Origin: Ectocarpus siliculosus
Taxonomy: Eukaryota > Sar > Phaeophyceae > Ectocarpales > Ectocarpaceae
Reading direction: 5' to 3'
Assembly: GCA_000310025.1 (NCBI GenBank)
Contig: FN647768.1
Span: 456,096-520,095, forward strand
DNA: 64,000 nt
Shown: in pieces, positions 10,501 through 19,362 of the stretch
How positions within the stretch are numbered: position 1 is the first letter of the stretch
Layout: each line of letters begins with the position of its first letter
Notes under the pieces: generated by a model
Database searches by the model: none
What the model was told of the DNA's origin: nothing
The model's input: the letters and a program-made list of their open reading frames with translations, nothing else
Translations under genes and position numbers: made by a program

Positions 10501-11847
10501 GTCGACAAAATCATCTGTAGAGGGGGCCAGCCCACCCAAGACCGAAGTCGGGGAAGTCGGGACGAGCCCACCCAAGCCAACACCCACGGCGCGATGGCCA
10601 GAAGGCGTAAGGCCACAAGAACGGATGAAGAATACGCTCTCCTCATCGTCATCCGGTGTCAAACGACTGCGACCAGATCGGTCACATTCCGCCGCATCGA
10701 TCGGAAGGCGAGAGAGGAAATCAGCGTTGCCATTTGCTGAACCCTTGCGGTACTCGAGAGTGTAATTGTAGGCGGTAAGAAATTCAAGCCAACGCTGAAC
10801 GCGGGCATTGTTCTCCCCCACCTTGGCAAAATGCTCAAGAGATTTGTGGTCGGTAAAAATGCGAAATTTCGTGCCCCACAAATAACCGCGGAGTCGTTTG
10901 ATGCACCATACGATGCTACCCGCCTCGAGGTCGAGGGGAGTCCAATGACGTTCGGAGTCCAAAGTAGCTCGGCTGATGAAAACGATGGGCCGGATGGAGC
11001 CATCCGGCTGTTCTTGTTCGAGAGTCCCGCCGAACCCATCGCGACTAGCATCACAGTAGAGGCGAAAAGGTCGCGAGCCGTCCGTAACGGCATCCCAGTC
11101 TGGATAAACCAAGACAGGAGGATTGGCCAACTCAGACAGCAGGACGCGAACAGCTTGCTCCATGGCAGGGGTGAAGGCAAACGTCGCCTGCTTCTTGAGA
11201 AGAGTGGTCAGAGGTCGAATTCGCGTGGCCATGTTGGGAAGGAACTTGCGGTAGTAGCTGAGGCCGCCGAGAAGAGAGCGAAGTTGTTTAACATCCTTTG
11301 GCATGGGCATTTGGGTGAGGGCCGCAACCTTGGCCCCGTTAGGCCGAACACCGTCCGGGGAGATGGTGTGGCCGAGGAAATCCGCTTCGGTAGCGCCAAT
11401 GGTGGCCTTCGGTGGGGTGAGTTTCAAGTTGTGTGTGCGCAAGCGTTCAAACAGAGCGCGCATGGTATCAACATGAGAAGCAGGGTTGTCGTCGAAAACG
11501 ATCAAATCATCCAAGTACGATGCAACACCGTGGAGATTTTTGATGACTTCGTTGACCACCTTGCAAAACCACCCAGGGGCAGCAGAACTGCCCTGAGGCA
11601 TCTTCAACCACTCAAAAAGCCCGGAAGACGTCACGAATGCCGTCAAAGGGATTGTATCACGGTGAACCGTGATTTGGTGGAATGAAGACTTCATGTCGAA
11701 AAGGGAATAAATTCGCCCTTTCAACAACTTGTCCAAAGTATCATCAACTCGAGGAATCGGAAGCTGGCTCAAAGCACAGAGCTTGTTGAGCTTGCGATAG
11801 TTGACAGTGATGCGAACACCACCAGATTTCTTCGGTATGACTACCAA
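7534..11847 (-). CDS. Element B pol: reverse transcriptase, RNase H, integrase, chromodomain-like tail
   Basis: A 1437-residue open frame. RT motifs are VVIPKKSGG at the very start, MPQGSSAAPGWF near residue 83 and catalytic YLDD at 111-114, then the thumb motif LGGLSYYRKF. RNase H follows with LYCDASRDGFG, LDLEAGSIVW, FTDHKSLE and NADFLSRLP. After a Ser/Pro/Thr-rich linker comes the integrase. Its HHCC module lies near residues 810-850 (HADASCHLG, CLRCQARK), and its DDE residues are in SVDYFGPL (about 880), LLSDNGSQF (about 940) and GGVERVNH (about 975). A chromodomain-like segment (THWKGLLRPSWERE) lies near 1250, with a further WYKARDGFWWLG module. All catalytic residues are present. The first residues lie inside the RT, so the true polyprotein begins upstream; three indels between 12186 and 11850 separate this frame from the protease frame. 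Confidence 0.92.
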   Translation of the reverse strand: MVVIPKKSGGVRITVNYRKLNKLCALSQLPIPRVDDTLDKLLKGRIYSLFDMKSSFHQITVHRDTIPLTAFVTSSGLFEWLKMPQGSSAAPGWFCKVVNEVIKNLHGVASYLDDLIVFDDNPASHVDTMRALFERLRTHNLKLTPPKATIGATEADFLGHTISPDGVRPNGAKVAALTQMPMPKDVKQLRSLLGGLSYYRKFLPNMATRIRPLTTLLKKQATFAFTPAMEQAVRVLLSELANPPVLVYPDWDAVTDGSRPFRLYCDASRDGFGGTLEQEQPDGSIRPIVFISRATLDSERHWTPLDLEAGSIVWCIKRLRGYLWGTKFRIFTDHKSLEHFAKVGENNARVQRWLEFLTAYNYTLEYRKGSANGNADFLSRLPIDAAECDRSGRSRLTPDDDEESVFFIRSCGLTPSGHRAVGVGLGGLVPTSPTSVLGGLAPSTDDFVDFRRHGPRLSPSGLSSPPGIWNIAPWPSINSRELSPSLRRLSDRTLDWSGSLHSSVEDILALEPESSSAVSPPAASRRTLDPTQLISTRTRRRTAVVAGTPLPPVDYGFSEDPPSPTRISASPRSFRRSPPAQSTSTTPPVLTRLVSAPGADTSIPDLHTPLARGRDLASSTHPATSVAPAQQSSAAPDSSEFSTHLVSTTYTPSSSVSAATLPSGGLQPEPQESAPSSIEAALHSSADLAFRASVERFSHADWAREQRNEPVCDAAIRFILLGRPSALPPDFLDHLPSARRPPLSEIRDLSNKGRLHVDDDGLVLLVRKQTAPPSSTTTRPGGRAARLLNDEPIRIYVPMLMRPWIMQACHADASCHLGAARTLSMLERFYWWVGMSVCTKWWVRHCLRCQARKSSRQTPRWPTLCLPLPSGPGVSVSVDYFGPLPLTPRGNTYILLFTDRFSRRADMYAVTAAEFTAEGTADVLVNRYIPLWGCPLSLLSDNGSQFCSKLSQAVYARLAIRKVATSSYHPNGNGGVERVNHTMAQMLAMVVNERQDDWDIHLPHVEFAYNNSVSAATGLAPNEVHMNRLPHMPMTVFEHPYARGHQSLHGDQLEYCDLAADRQRRSYDLVREQHNLSVSRIERRNSALSDALRKVPSYTVGGWVWVYNTESTIRQGVRSGTDDKVLKAKLSFLWTGPFKILAVGPCPDAPDGCPLASKLLYLDLPSDLPGPDSKNRVSVARCKPCANPHDTEDLPRFLPAGLTPYVLNSYVNKSPPYHVTEDDVSTPVERLEVDRISGHQSVRGRGGTIAVLYQTHWKGLLRPSWEREMDLQHSKPHILRYWTGSPDQHRQTNRRYPAMRIGAATREMARAKGERALPSGYSLVSRSTWDRRFANTPLPAGAFFWYKARDGFWWLGKITGPPLPSDFYVVRFLDDPGPVKLALPDVRYSTAETAVSGSWCLQVHSGSALFKGILRNVDMSRGDPGADSLPDNVARPH

Positions 11848-12185
11848 AGGACTTCGAGTAGGGCGAGGTCGAATGTTGGATCAGACCAGCCGCAAAGATA
11901 TTGATCAAGGATCGCGTCAACTTGTTTCGCCACCGGGGGGTTAACGCGGTATGGACGAGACGTGACGGGTGCACTGCCCGGAGGAACTGTAAGCTTGAAA
12001 GGAAAAAGCGAACAAGATCCAAAGTCGGTGGGGGAACTCGAGAAGACATCATGATAGTCGCACAGGACGTTACCAAGCTGAGTGATGACATCCGGAGTCC
12101 AACCCGGACCATGGAGATCAAAAGAAATCTCCCGGAGATGGCAGGGGAGCTTATCCCATACGTGGGAGAAAAACTCTGACGTTGT
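11848..12185 (-). pseudogene. Element B: protease-RT junction with three single-base frameshifts
   Basis: This is the N-terminal part of the RT. Comparison with element A shows that conserved text is spread over three frames. After the Gln-Ser-Phe codons near 12186 one base is missing. The frame then reads the conserved FDLH.GWTP and TSRPYR.N motifs. An extra base near 11900 shifts it again (the AGLIQHS motif), and a third indel near 11855 shifts it into the long pol frame. Element A reads through all this in one frame. With identical LTRs flanking the element, three independent indels in 340 bp is odd, so sequencing error is a real alternative to decay. Confidence 0.7.
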
Positions 12186-15100
12186 TCAGACGTCAACCGC
12201 TCGAGAAGAGCAGGCGGAGGCGACGAAAGAGAAGCACTGGCAGAACCAGGGTCCTCTTTGCCGCTTTGCGACGGCGTGGGTCGCTCATGCAAATTATACA
12301 CGAAGGGGTCATCAATGCGATGCGTGGCAGACGAATCAATGCCATCTGTCGAAACAGGACCCGGAACCCAGCTGCCCGAAGCAGTGGTGGGATCTTGAGC
12401 CGCAGGTTGAAGACCATCGCTCAAACTGTGGCGAGACACAGCACTGAGAGGCACGCGAAGAAGGGGAGCCGAAGCTGTACCCAGAACGTCGCCTGGTTCG
12501 AGTGAAGAGATACCCGCGAGCGGGAGTCGTTGGCAACCATTTTGCACAAAGTGTTCCTCGGAAGAAAACATAGCACATTGTGGAAGCATATCCACGAGAT
12601 AGTTACCCACGAGGGCTGGAGAGCCATCGCTGCGTACCAAATTAACCGGAACAAGGCTATGTTCAGGGTGAAGTTGGACGGAATGTTTTCCAGCATAGCG
12701 AAGCTGGTAGTTACCATCTGTGGAAGACAAATCGTGAGCAAATGCGGTGGCACCGCAACTGCTATGCTGAGCCAGGGTAAGCTCACCAAAAACACGGTCA
12801 CCAGGGCGTTTGGCACGCAAAGTGCGGTAAGAGCGGTCGCTAAACCGCATCCAACTGTCTCTCCCAAGGAGCACGTCATGATGCATAACACCATCGGGAA
12901 CAACGTACGCCCAAACAGCGAGAGAGGAAGTAGGAAGGTGCTTGCGAAGAAACTGCACGCTCAAACGGACAATAGTCGAAGTTTGAAGTGGAGCAGATTC
13001 GCCGAAACCTCCCCAACAGCGAGGTTGGGTTTGTTTCTCAGACAACGACGAAGCTGCCGAAGCGGCTTTCATGGATTCCCACGCAGATGCACTAATAAAA
13101 GACTGCGGGGAACCCGTGTCTAAAAGAGCAACACATCCAAACTGAACAGAAGCTGAACCACTGTGAGTGAGGATTTGGGTGGTGAAAGAGTCATCATCGA
13201 TGGTAACAACACCATCAACCAAATCCGGACCTTGCTCAGGAAGCAAAGAAGAGGAAGAGGATGGCTGAGGGCACCCGGAAGACACGGCCCAAACAGCGGT
13301 GTCATGATCCGATGGAACATTCGCAGCGTATTGTGAAAACGACGCGAATCGTTCAGTCGACGGAGGGGTTGAGGCCATCCGAAGACGCTGGTGTGTAGAA
13401 GGGCTAACTTCATAAACCGCGTTATGTTGAGACGACGTCGAAACGTGGTCGTTGAGGGGCAGCAAACGAGAGCTGCGCTCGGGCGGCGGGGCATTGCATC
13501 GCAAAAGACTGCGTACTCGTTGAAGGGCATTGCCCAACAAATTGAGGCCACGCCATCGAGAGGTGGATAGAGCGTCGGGATCATCGGCTTGAAGGCCAAT
13601 GCCCCAAATACGGTCGTAGGGACTAGCTTCGGCAAGGATTTTGTCGCCAGATCCGAGAAGATGCTCGCGCAACTCGGAGTTTTGACTAATTTTTGCGTAA
13701 GAGCCAGTGAGCACAATATTTTCGCGCTCCTGTTCCCAAAGTGATGGGTCGAAACCACGGACACCTCGGCCAAACTTCTTGTGTAAGGCAGGATCGGACA
13801 CGCGCATGATGTTTTGTAAAGCGCAATGGTCTTCGAAAAGACGAGCTTTTTCCGCAGCGAAAAACTGCTCAGCACACGAGTATACCACTCCATCGACCAC
13901 AAAAGTCGACGGGGTCCATTGGGAAAAGGGAGAGGGGGGCTGCCAAAAGAAGACCATATCAGGAGTACAATACTCGTTAGATGGGTCGAAGACAGCGGGA
14001 ACTGCAGGAGTCGAAACACCTGGAGTGCGGTCAGCCGAAGCTGAGGTTGCAGCCGAAGCTGATGTAGTCGAAGCGGAGGCAGCCGAAACGCCCGCATTGT
14101 AATTTACGGCGTGAACGTCCATGGGGACGGTCTCGGACATGCCAGAGACCGGCGAAGAATCGGCCGGAGCCGGATTGGTCGCAATAATTGGGCCAGCGAC
14201 ATGACGTTGGGTGCGCCCCAATTCTAAACCTGAAGAAACGCCTCGTAAGGTGTCATTCAACAGGTTGCTTTCGCTAGAAACGGCCGCCAAGGCCGGGTCG
14301 GTTAAAGAACCAAACCGGGCGTGGTGCTCCTGGCCATTCCCTGACAAGGTAGGCGAGACCGCCGGCTGTTCGGAGGTCACTCCGGGAGGGTCCTCCCGAA
14401 GCGGTGGTGTCAACACTGTCGACGTCGGTCGCGGCGGCCTGGTATCGGGCGCCGTGGGGCGAGCGTGCGTCGGAAGGGATGGAGCGTCCGAAGACGATCC
14501 ATGGTCGAAATATCTCGTGGCGGAATCTGATGATGTTCGGCGGTCAGGACCAAGAGAACAACGCGATTCGAAGCCAGGCGAATTTGACCCTGTAACTTGC
14601 CGGTCGGAACCAGTCAAGTTAGCTACCGGTGCAACAATCGAGGGCGAACCCTCAACGGAAGCGAGCACAGACGAGTTGAGCGTATCCGAAGATTCACCCG
14701 AGGTAACCAATTCAGGCGATTCCTCTTCAATCGTCCAAAGCGCATGGCTACGGCCGGTCTGATCTGCAGACGACGGGGGGAGCGAACGAGCGGTGCCCGA
14801 CAAACGAGCGGTACTCGATGGCCCCGAAGGTCCTACGGTTCTGTTCCCGCACCTCAAGACAGCACTCGCGCCAGACTGGTTAATTTCTGACGGAGCGCCA
14901 GCCCGAAGAGGCAGAGACGCAGAGGTGGCAGATGATAAGTGCGATGTAGAAGGTGGGACGAGAGCATTTGTCTGGATACCGACCTGATCGACACTGGGGG
15001 AAACAACGGGTACCGAAGTATGGTTGTTATTGTGCGGCACCGAAGTACCAGAAGGGATAACATTCACCGAAGTGTGGTTATCGTTGCGTAGGACCGAAGT

Positions 15101-15277
15101 GCTAGAGGCAACAGTGTGTGACGGCGCGACAGATACCGAAGTATTGTCGTTGTTGCATAAAACCGAAGTATTAGGGGCAACAGAGCGTGACACACGAGCG
15201 TCTTGTGATGAACGAGATGAGGTCCCCGAAGATGCTGAAGGCGGTCCGGGGGAAGTAGGCGAACCACCACCGATGAG
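12186..15277 (-). CDS. Element B: linker, NADAR domain and aspartic protease segment
   Basis: This frame is continuous with gag and the CCHC segment apart from the TGA at 15278-15280; its first ATG is near 15193. The first ~400 residues are Ser/Thr/Pro-rich and disordered. A NADAR domain follows at about residues 406-565 (see separate entry), then a Ser-rich linker, then a retroviral-type aspartic protease with LLDTGSPQSFIS and HDVLLGRDSWMRF. A Pro/Ser-rich linker leads to the RT. The frame remains formally open to 11744 but is out of register beyond about 12186. Placing an extra enzyme domain just before the protease is unusual for Ty3/gypsy; protease processing could release it as a separate protein. 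Confidence 0.85.
13498..13978 (-). other. NADAR (YbiA-like, DUF1768) domain inside the retrotransposon polyprotein
   Basis: About 160 residues, the normal length of a whole NADAR domain. Motifs in order are FFWQPPSPFSQW, a conserved CAEQFFAAEKARLF block with its acidic residue, KKFGRGVRGFD, W..ERENIVLTGSYAKISQN, LREHLLGSGDKILAEASPYD, RIWGIGL, and LNLLGNALQRVR. These are the family signatures of NADAR. The family includes bacterial YbiA and enzymes reported to remove ADP-ribose from guanine bases and to act on riboflavin-pathway intermediates. No key block is missing and there is no stop inside, so the domain looks functional. Its role in the element is unknown. Protection of element DNA or RNA from host ADP-ribosylation, or nucleotide housekeeping, are both only guesses. 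Confidence 0.88.
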
Positions 15278-15967
15278 TCATCCACTGCGAGAACGACCAC
15301 CATGTTGGAAGTTGCCAGGTTGACGGGCATTGTGATTGGTCGAAACCATAATGCCAGACGAAGGACCGGTGTGTGCATGTGTTTGAGGTTGATAGAGGGA
15401 CAGAGCACCAGTGTGGTTGGTGTTGACCGAAGGGTGTTGCTGAGGGTGAGAGTTACCGGCAGAATTTCCTGGGGCATACCCACCGTTGTGCGATTGTGGC
15501 TGATGAGTGTGAGGGGAACTACCACCGTCGGAACGGCGATTCCCAGCGTGGTTTCGACGCTGAGAGGACGAAGAGGAAGAGCGCTGGAGGCGTCTACCCT
15601 GATTGTTTTGGCGGTTGTCCGCACTTTTTCGTCGAAAAGACCGCATACGGCCTTGCCAACGTCTAAAAGCAGCAGAATCGTCATTGAGGAGACCCAACTC
15701 AGGGTTCAACAACCCACTAGAATTCGTGAACGGTGCAACGCATTGCTTCATGGAATGGTCTTCACCCGAGCAGTTCAGACAGCGATTCCTGTTTTCGCGG
15801 AAGGCTTGCGAACGAGCCTCTTGTGTCAACAAAGGAGTCCACAAAAAAGGATCCTCCGTGTTGCGAAAGCTAGAAGTGAGAGCGTATACATCAGACCAAT
15901 CGGCTTGCGAAGCAGGCCAAGAATTATAGTTGCGTGTGAAAGGGTCAGCATCGTGCGAATGTACTGG
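15278..15967 (-). CDS. Element B: nucleocapsid-like segment with CCHC zinc knuckle
   Basis: This segment sits in the same frame as gag and directly follows the gag TAG stop. It contains a zinc knuckle C-X2-C-X4-H-X4-C (CLNCSGEDHSMKQC) about 55 residues after the stop, then an Arg-rich and Asn/Gln/His-rich tail (RRNHAGNRRSDGG) typical of RNA-binding nucleocapsid. It ends at TGA (15278-15280), after which the same frame stays open through the NADAR and protease region. Because the knuckle belongs to Gag, the TAG at 15968 splits what should be one protein. Both stops could be C-to-T changes (CAG to TAG, CGA to TGA) or recoding sites. Confidence 0.8.
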   Translation of the reverse strand, partial: PVHSHDADPFTRNYNSWPASQADWSDVYALTSSFRNTEDPFLWTPLLTQEARSQAFRENRNRCLNCSGEDHSMKQCVAPFTNSSGLLNPELGLLNDDSAAFRRWQGRMRSFRRKSADNRQNNQGRRLQRSSSSSSQRRNHAGNRRSDGGSSPHTHQPQSHNGGYAPGNSAGNSHPQQHPSVNTNHTGALSLYQPQTHAHTGPSSGIMVSTNHNARQPGNFQHGGRSRSG

Positions 15968-18900
15968 CTAAACTACAGGGTTCTGAGCTGAACCTGGTGC
16001 CCACTGGCCCGAAGGCGCGGGGGCGCGGTGTTGGGACCGCCGAGGCTGCGAAGAGCCACGCATCGAAGACAACGAAAAATAAGATGAACCGCCGATAGCC
16101 GGGGTTTTATTTGTCGCTAGAGGCGCGAACGCCTCCCACATATCCGCAATCGACGCAAAGGGGGTGACGGCCGTGGCCAGAGCACCCGGGTACAAAACCG
16201 GAGACAAACTCGGAAATTGCTTGCAGACCGAATGCCGCACTATTTCTAGGACCATGGATACGCTAGGGGCCAAAGTACGCTCAGAGCCAGTCACAGACGA
16301 AACCAACAAACGAAAAGCACGAAGGTAATCCGCGAAAGAAGTACCATCTGCTACTCCAAATTGTTGAAGCCTCAAAAACGACTCTTGACGGTCGCCGACA
16401 TCAAATTGCTCCGCAAGATGGCGCAACAGCAACTGAAAAGCTTCTGGTCCAGTGGCGCCGCTGTCCAAGCTTCTCTTCACCTGCTGAAAGTAATCAGCAA
16501 TGGAAAGGACAAGATCGGCAGTGGAGGGCTTGTCAGGGGTGATCGCACCCGAGTGTTTCTTTTCGAGAGGCCGTTCCCATCCAGGCACGTAATCAGTACT
16601 GTCCAACCCTTCGCTTTGGTCATCACACAGCAAAAATATGTCGGACAAGGCCGTTCGTGTTGTGCGGATGAGCTGTTGGTAGCCGTCCCCAGGCAACAAA
16701 GTTGAAGGGAAGGGCATGGTAGCGACATTTCCAACTTTTTTCAAGTTCAGAGTGATGTACGCCCGTTGGACAGTAACTACGTGAGCCTTGCGAACTGCCG
16801 AAGCAGCCGCATCTACTGTGGCTTGACGAGCATGTGCAATGTTGGAGGAAAGTGGCAAAACACTATCATCCGAAACGACAGGGGGTGCAGCAGCTGCAAC
16901 CGAAGAAGCAGCAGGCGGAACACGATCCCAAGACGGTACAACATGATGAACATCTTGTACGGGCACAAAAGTCGAAGGGGGGGTGGGGTTTGAGAACCCG
17001 GGGTTGTGTGCGATTCCTGAGCCTACAGCATAATCAGCGGTAGAAAAAACAGGAGGGGCAACAGTTTCCGAAGAAACGGGGGGGGCCGAAGCCTGTGGCA
17101 TGTTCGAAAACGCAGCACGAATTTCCGAAGAAACGGGGGGGGCCGAAGCCGGAAGGTTCGAAAACGCAACACGAGGTTCCGAAGAAACGGGGGGGGCCGA
17201 AGCCGGAAGGTTCGAAAACGCAACACGAGTTTCCGAAGAAACGGGGGGGGCCGAAGCCGGGGGTACTGCCGAAGCAGGGGTGGCGGCCGAAGCCGAGGGC
17301 GCCGCCGAAGCAGCGGTGGTGGCCGAAGCCGAGGGTGCCGCCGAAGCAGCGATGGTGGCCGAAGCCGAGGGCGGCGCCGAAGCAGCGATAGTGGCCGAAG
17401 TCGCCGACGCCGCGGGGGGTAGAACCATCTGGACAGGCTCGGCCGGCCGGCCGGTGGCTGCAGACCTTGTTCCGCCGCCGGTGGCGGAATCCCGAAGCTC
17501 GGGAGTCGAAAGCCTAACTGAAGATGTCGGCTCGTGCTTGGGGGCCGGAGTCGTGGTCACCATGGTGCTAAGAAGGCCGTGGAGATGGCGATTGTAGCGC
17601 TCTGCGATTTCGAGACGATGAAAAGCCTCAGCCGTAGCAGCACGTTCATGCGAAGAAGAAAGCATGGGGGGGGGTGGGGGCACGGCGTAAGGGTAAGGGG
17701 AAAGGGTAGGGGCAGAGGGTACTGCTGAAACAACCGAGGTCGCAGCTAGGGGCGCCGAAGCAGGAGCTAGCATGGCAGAGTCGGTCGAAACGGTAGGATC
17801 GAAACCCGCCGTGTGAACACGTGAATCTGTGGAAAATGCGAGCAGAGGCGTATCTACTGGCATAGAAACAGCGGTGTTTACAGCAGCCGAAGCCGCTGAC
17901 ACAGGGTTCTGTGTGGAAGTAGTGTGGGCGGGGAAAGGGGCAGACGACACTGTACGCAGGGTCGAAACGGTGCGAATAGGCGGAGCTGCAGGAATATTAG
18001 CATCGCCAGCAGTCGAAACTGTGAGCAGGGGCGAAGCTAATGGAATGGGCAAAAGTACACGTGCAGCAGTCGAAACCGCAGAGACAGGTGCACCAGTAGT
18101 GGGAACATGATAGGCATGTGGGGGGGCAGACGTCACAGCAGTACGCAGCGTCGAAACGGTACGCAAAGGTGGGGCGGCTAAGGCAGCAGCACCGCGAACA
18201 GTCGAAACTGTGGGTAGCGGCGGAGCTAAAGGGATGGGGGCAAACACACCTACAGCAGTCGAGACCGCAGGGACAGGCACATTAGCAGTCGAAACTGCAC
18301 GTGTAGTCGAAACTACTGAAGCTAAAGCATCGGAGGCAAACGAAATGGCCTGTGTGGGCGAAACCACGGGATCAGATGCAGTAGAATCAACCGAAAGAGC
18401 TGGGGTAGACGAGGCTACTGTGGGGAGTGTACCAGAGGCAATCGAAATCGCCCGTGTAGTCGAAACTACTGGAACAGTGGTTGGTAATGCGGCGGAATCT
18501 GCAAGCGGTGATGTCACTGAAGCAGATGCACGACGGTCACGAAGCCGTTGAGCGCGAGCCGCTGCTTGTACACGATCGCTACGAGAAGAAAAAGGGGGAA
18601 TCGCCGGCACTGTATAGTCGAACTGCAACGTGCTGCGAGAAGCCGAGCGACTGGACAAGCGTGGTACTACAGGGCCAGCAACATGGTCGAAACCGATGTC
18701 GGTCCCAAGAGCAGGGTGCTCAACGGTGGATGGGGCGAGAGGAAAATTCGAGTCGACATGTGGTTCACGCGGGAATTCAGAAAGCTCATCACCAGCAGCC
18801 GTCGAGACGGACTGCTGTTGTACACCCAAAGACACAGAGGCAGGAACCGAAGTTCCAGGTGTGGGTGCTGGCGGTTTGAGGACAGCACCCACGGGGTTAG

Positions 18901-19153
18901 CGTCGACCGAAGCCTGCGAGGCGAACCTCTCCCGAATGCGTTGAGCGCGAAGCTCTGACAAACGAGCGGCATCGGCAATAGGGTCAGCGGCACGAGCACC
19001 GTCCGAAGACAGCAGCAGCTGTGTGGCCTGACGGCCAGCTGCCGGGGACCCGAAGGTCGCTACGCGAGGCGATGGCACTGGCGAACGCGAACGTTCCGAA
19101 TGCTCAGGACTCGCCGAAGCAGAGTCCGATGAGCCGACGCTAGATTGAGACAT
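15968..19153 (-). CDS. Element B gag-like structural protein
   Basis: The start is taken at ATG 19153-19151 (MSQSSVGSSDSAS), the first Met after the LTR and primer-binding region; the frame is open further upstream into the LTR but that part is leader. The protein is about 1061 residues, large for a gag. The first ~800 residues are Ala/Ser/Pro/Val-rich and disordered, with tandem repeats (see 17066-17410). A folded capsid-like region lies near 16560-16180 with FQLLLRHLAEQFDVGDRQ and FADYLRAFRLLVSSV, the pattern of retrotransposon gag proteins. It ends at TAG 15968-15970, and the frame continues into the zinc-knuckle segment. Confidence 0.82.
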   Translation of the reverse strand: MSQSSVGSSDSASASPEHSERSRSPVPSPRVATFGSPAAGRQATQLLLSSDGARAADPIADAARLSELRAQRIRERFASQASVDANPVGAVLKPPAPTPGTSVPASVSLGVQQQSVSTAAGDELSEFPREPHVDSNFPLAPSTVEHPALGTDIGFDHVAGPVVPRLSSRSASRSTLQFDYTVPAIPPFSSRSDRVQAAARAQRLRDRRASASVTSPLADSAALPTTVPVVSTTRAISIASGTLPTVASSTPALSVDSTASDPVVSPTQAISFASDALASVVSTTRAVSTANVPVPAVSTAVGVFAPIPLAPPLPTVSTVRGAAALAAPPLRTVSTLRTAVTSAPPHAYHVPTTGAPVSAVSTAARVLLPIPLASPLLTVSTAGDANIPAAPPIRTVSTLRTVSSAPFPAHTTSTQNPVSAASAAVNTAVSMPVDTPLLAFSTDSRVHTAGFDPTVSTDSAMLAPASAPLAATSVVSAVPSAPTLSPYPYAVPPPPPMLSSSHERAATAEAFHRLEIAERYNRHLHGLLSTMVTTTPAPKHEPTSSVRLSTPELRDSATGGGTRSAATGRPAEPVQMVLPPAASATSATIAASAPPSASATIAASAAPSASATTAASAAPSASAATPASAVPPASAPPVSSETRVAFSNLPASAPPVSSEPRVAFSNLPASAPPVSSEIRAAFSNMPQASAPPVSSETVAPPVFSTADYAVGSGIAHNPGFSNPTPPSTFVPVQDVHHVVPSWDRVPPAASSVAAAAPPVVSDDSVLPLSSNIAHARQATVDAAASAVRKAHVVTVQRAYITLNLKKVGNVATMPFPSTLLPGDGYQQLIRTTRTALSDIFLLCDDQSEGLDSTDYVPGWERPLEKKHSGAITPDKPSTADLVLSIADYFQQVKRSLDSGATGPEAFQLLLRHLAEQFDVGDRQESFLRLQQFGVADGTSFADYLRAFRLLVSSVTGSERTLAPSVSMVLEIVRHSVCKQFPSLSPVLYPGALATAVTPFASIADMWEAFAPLATNKTPAIGGSSYFSLSSMRGSSQPRRSQHRAPAPSGQWAPGSAQNPVV
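17066..17410 (-). repeat. In-frame tandem repeats in gag
   Basis: Four units of 54-57 bp from 17066 to about 17275 encode copies of an 18-residue repeat beginning PASAPPVSSE. Next to them, shorter ~36-bp units (17280-17410) encode SASA-type Ala/Ser repeats. All units are multiples of three or nearly so, so the frame is kept. Length is likely to vary between copies. Confidence 0.8.
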
Positions 19154-19288
19154 ACCGATAAGCGAGGCAAAGCTAAACTGTGGTTGGGACGAAAGCGCAA
19201 AAAACTGCAGCAGCAGCCTAAAGTACCAAACCGCGCCAAAACACAACCAAGCCAGACAACACCGTACGAATAAGCCGACAACGCCAAG

Positions 19289-19362
19289 TGTAGTGGTATG
19301 CACGCGTGATGAAGTCTGGTTGACCCGTGAAGAAGAACTCCTGTCCTGCCGACGACGCCAAG
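19289..19362 (-). repeat. Duplicated LTR end plus primer-binding region
   Basis: A 74-bp tandem duplication places a second copy of the last 52 bp of the 5' LTR (19289-19340), followed by the adjacent primer-binding sequence, directly inside the element. The phrase CGACGCCAAG (19353-19362) has its duplicate CAACGCCAAG at 19279-19288. The element therefore has two LTR-end/primer-site junctions in a row. Confidence 0.85.
19346..19360 (-). other. Putative primer-binding site of element B
   Basis: Two bases inside the 5' LTR the minus strand reads TGGCGTCGTCGGCAG. A primer-binding site starting TGG, the complement of tRNA 3' CCA, is standard for LTR retrotransposons. I cannot identify the tRNA from memory. 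Confidence 0.55.

Noticed and set aside
10831-11685. Long plus-strand open frame opposite the reverse transcriptase
   Set aside because: Shadow of pol; no motifs on this strand and the minus strand encodes clear RT and RNase H.
13498-13978. Macro domain or PARP instead of NADAR
   Set aside because: The EQ(Y/F)F.A.KA, GRGVRGFD and AEASPYDRIWGIG blocks are NADAR-specific; no macro-domain glycine loop is seen.
17100-17597. Plus-strand Glu-Ala-Gly-Ala repeat frame
   Set aside because: Antisense of the Ala/Ser/Pro repeats of gag.
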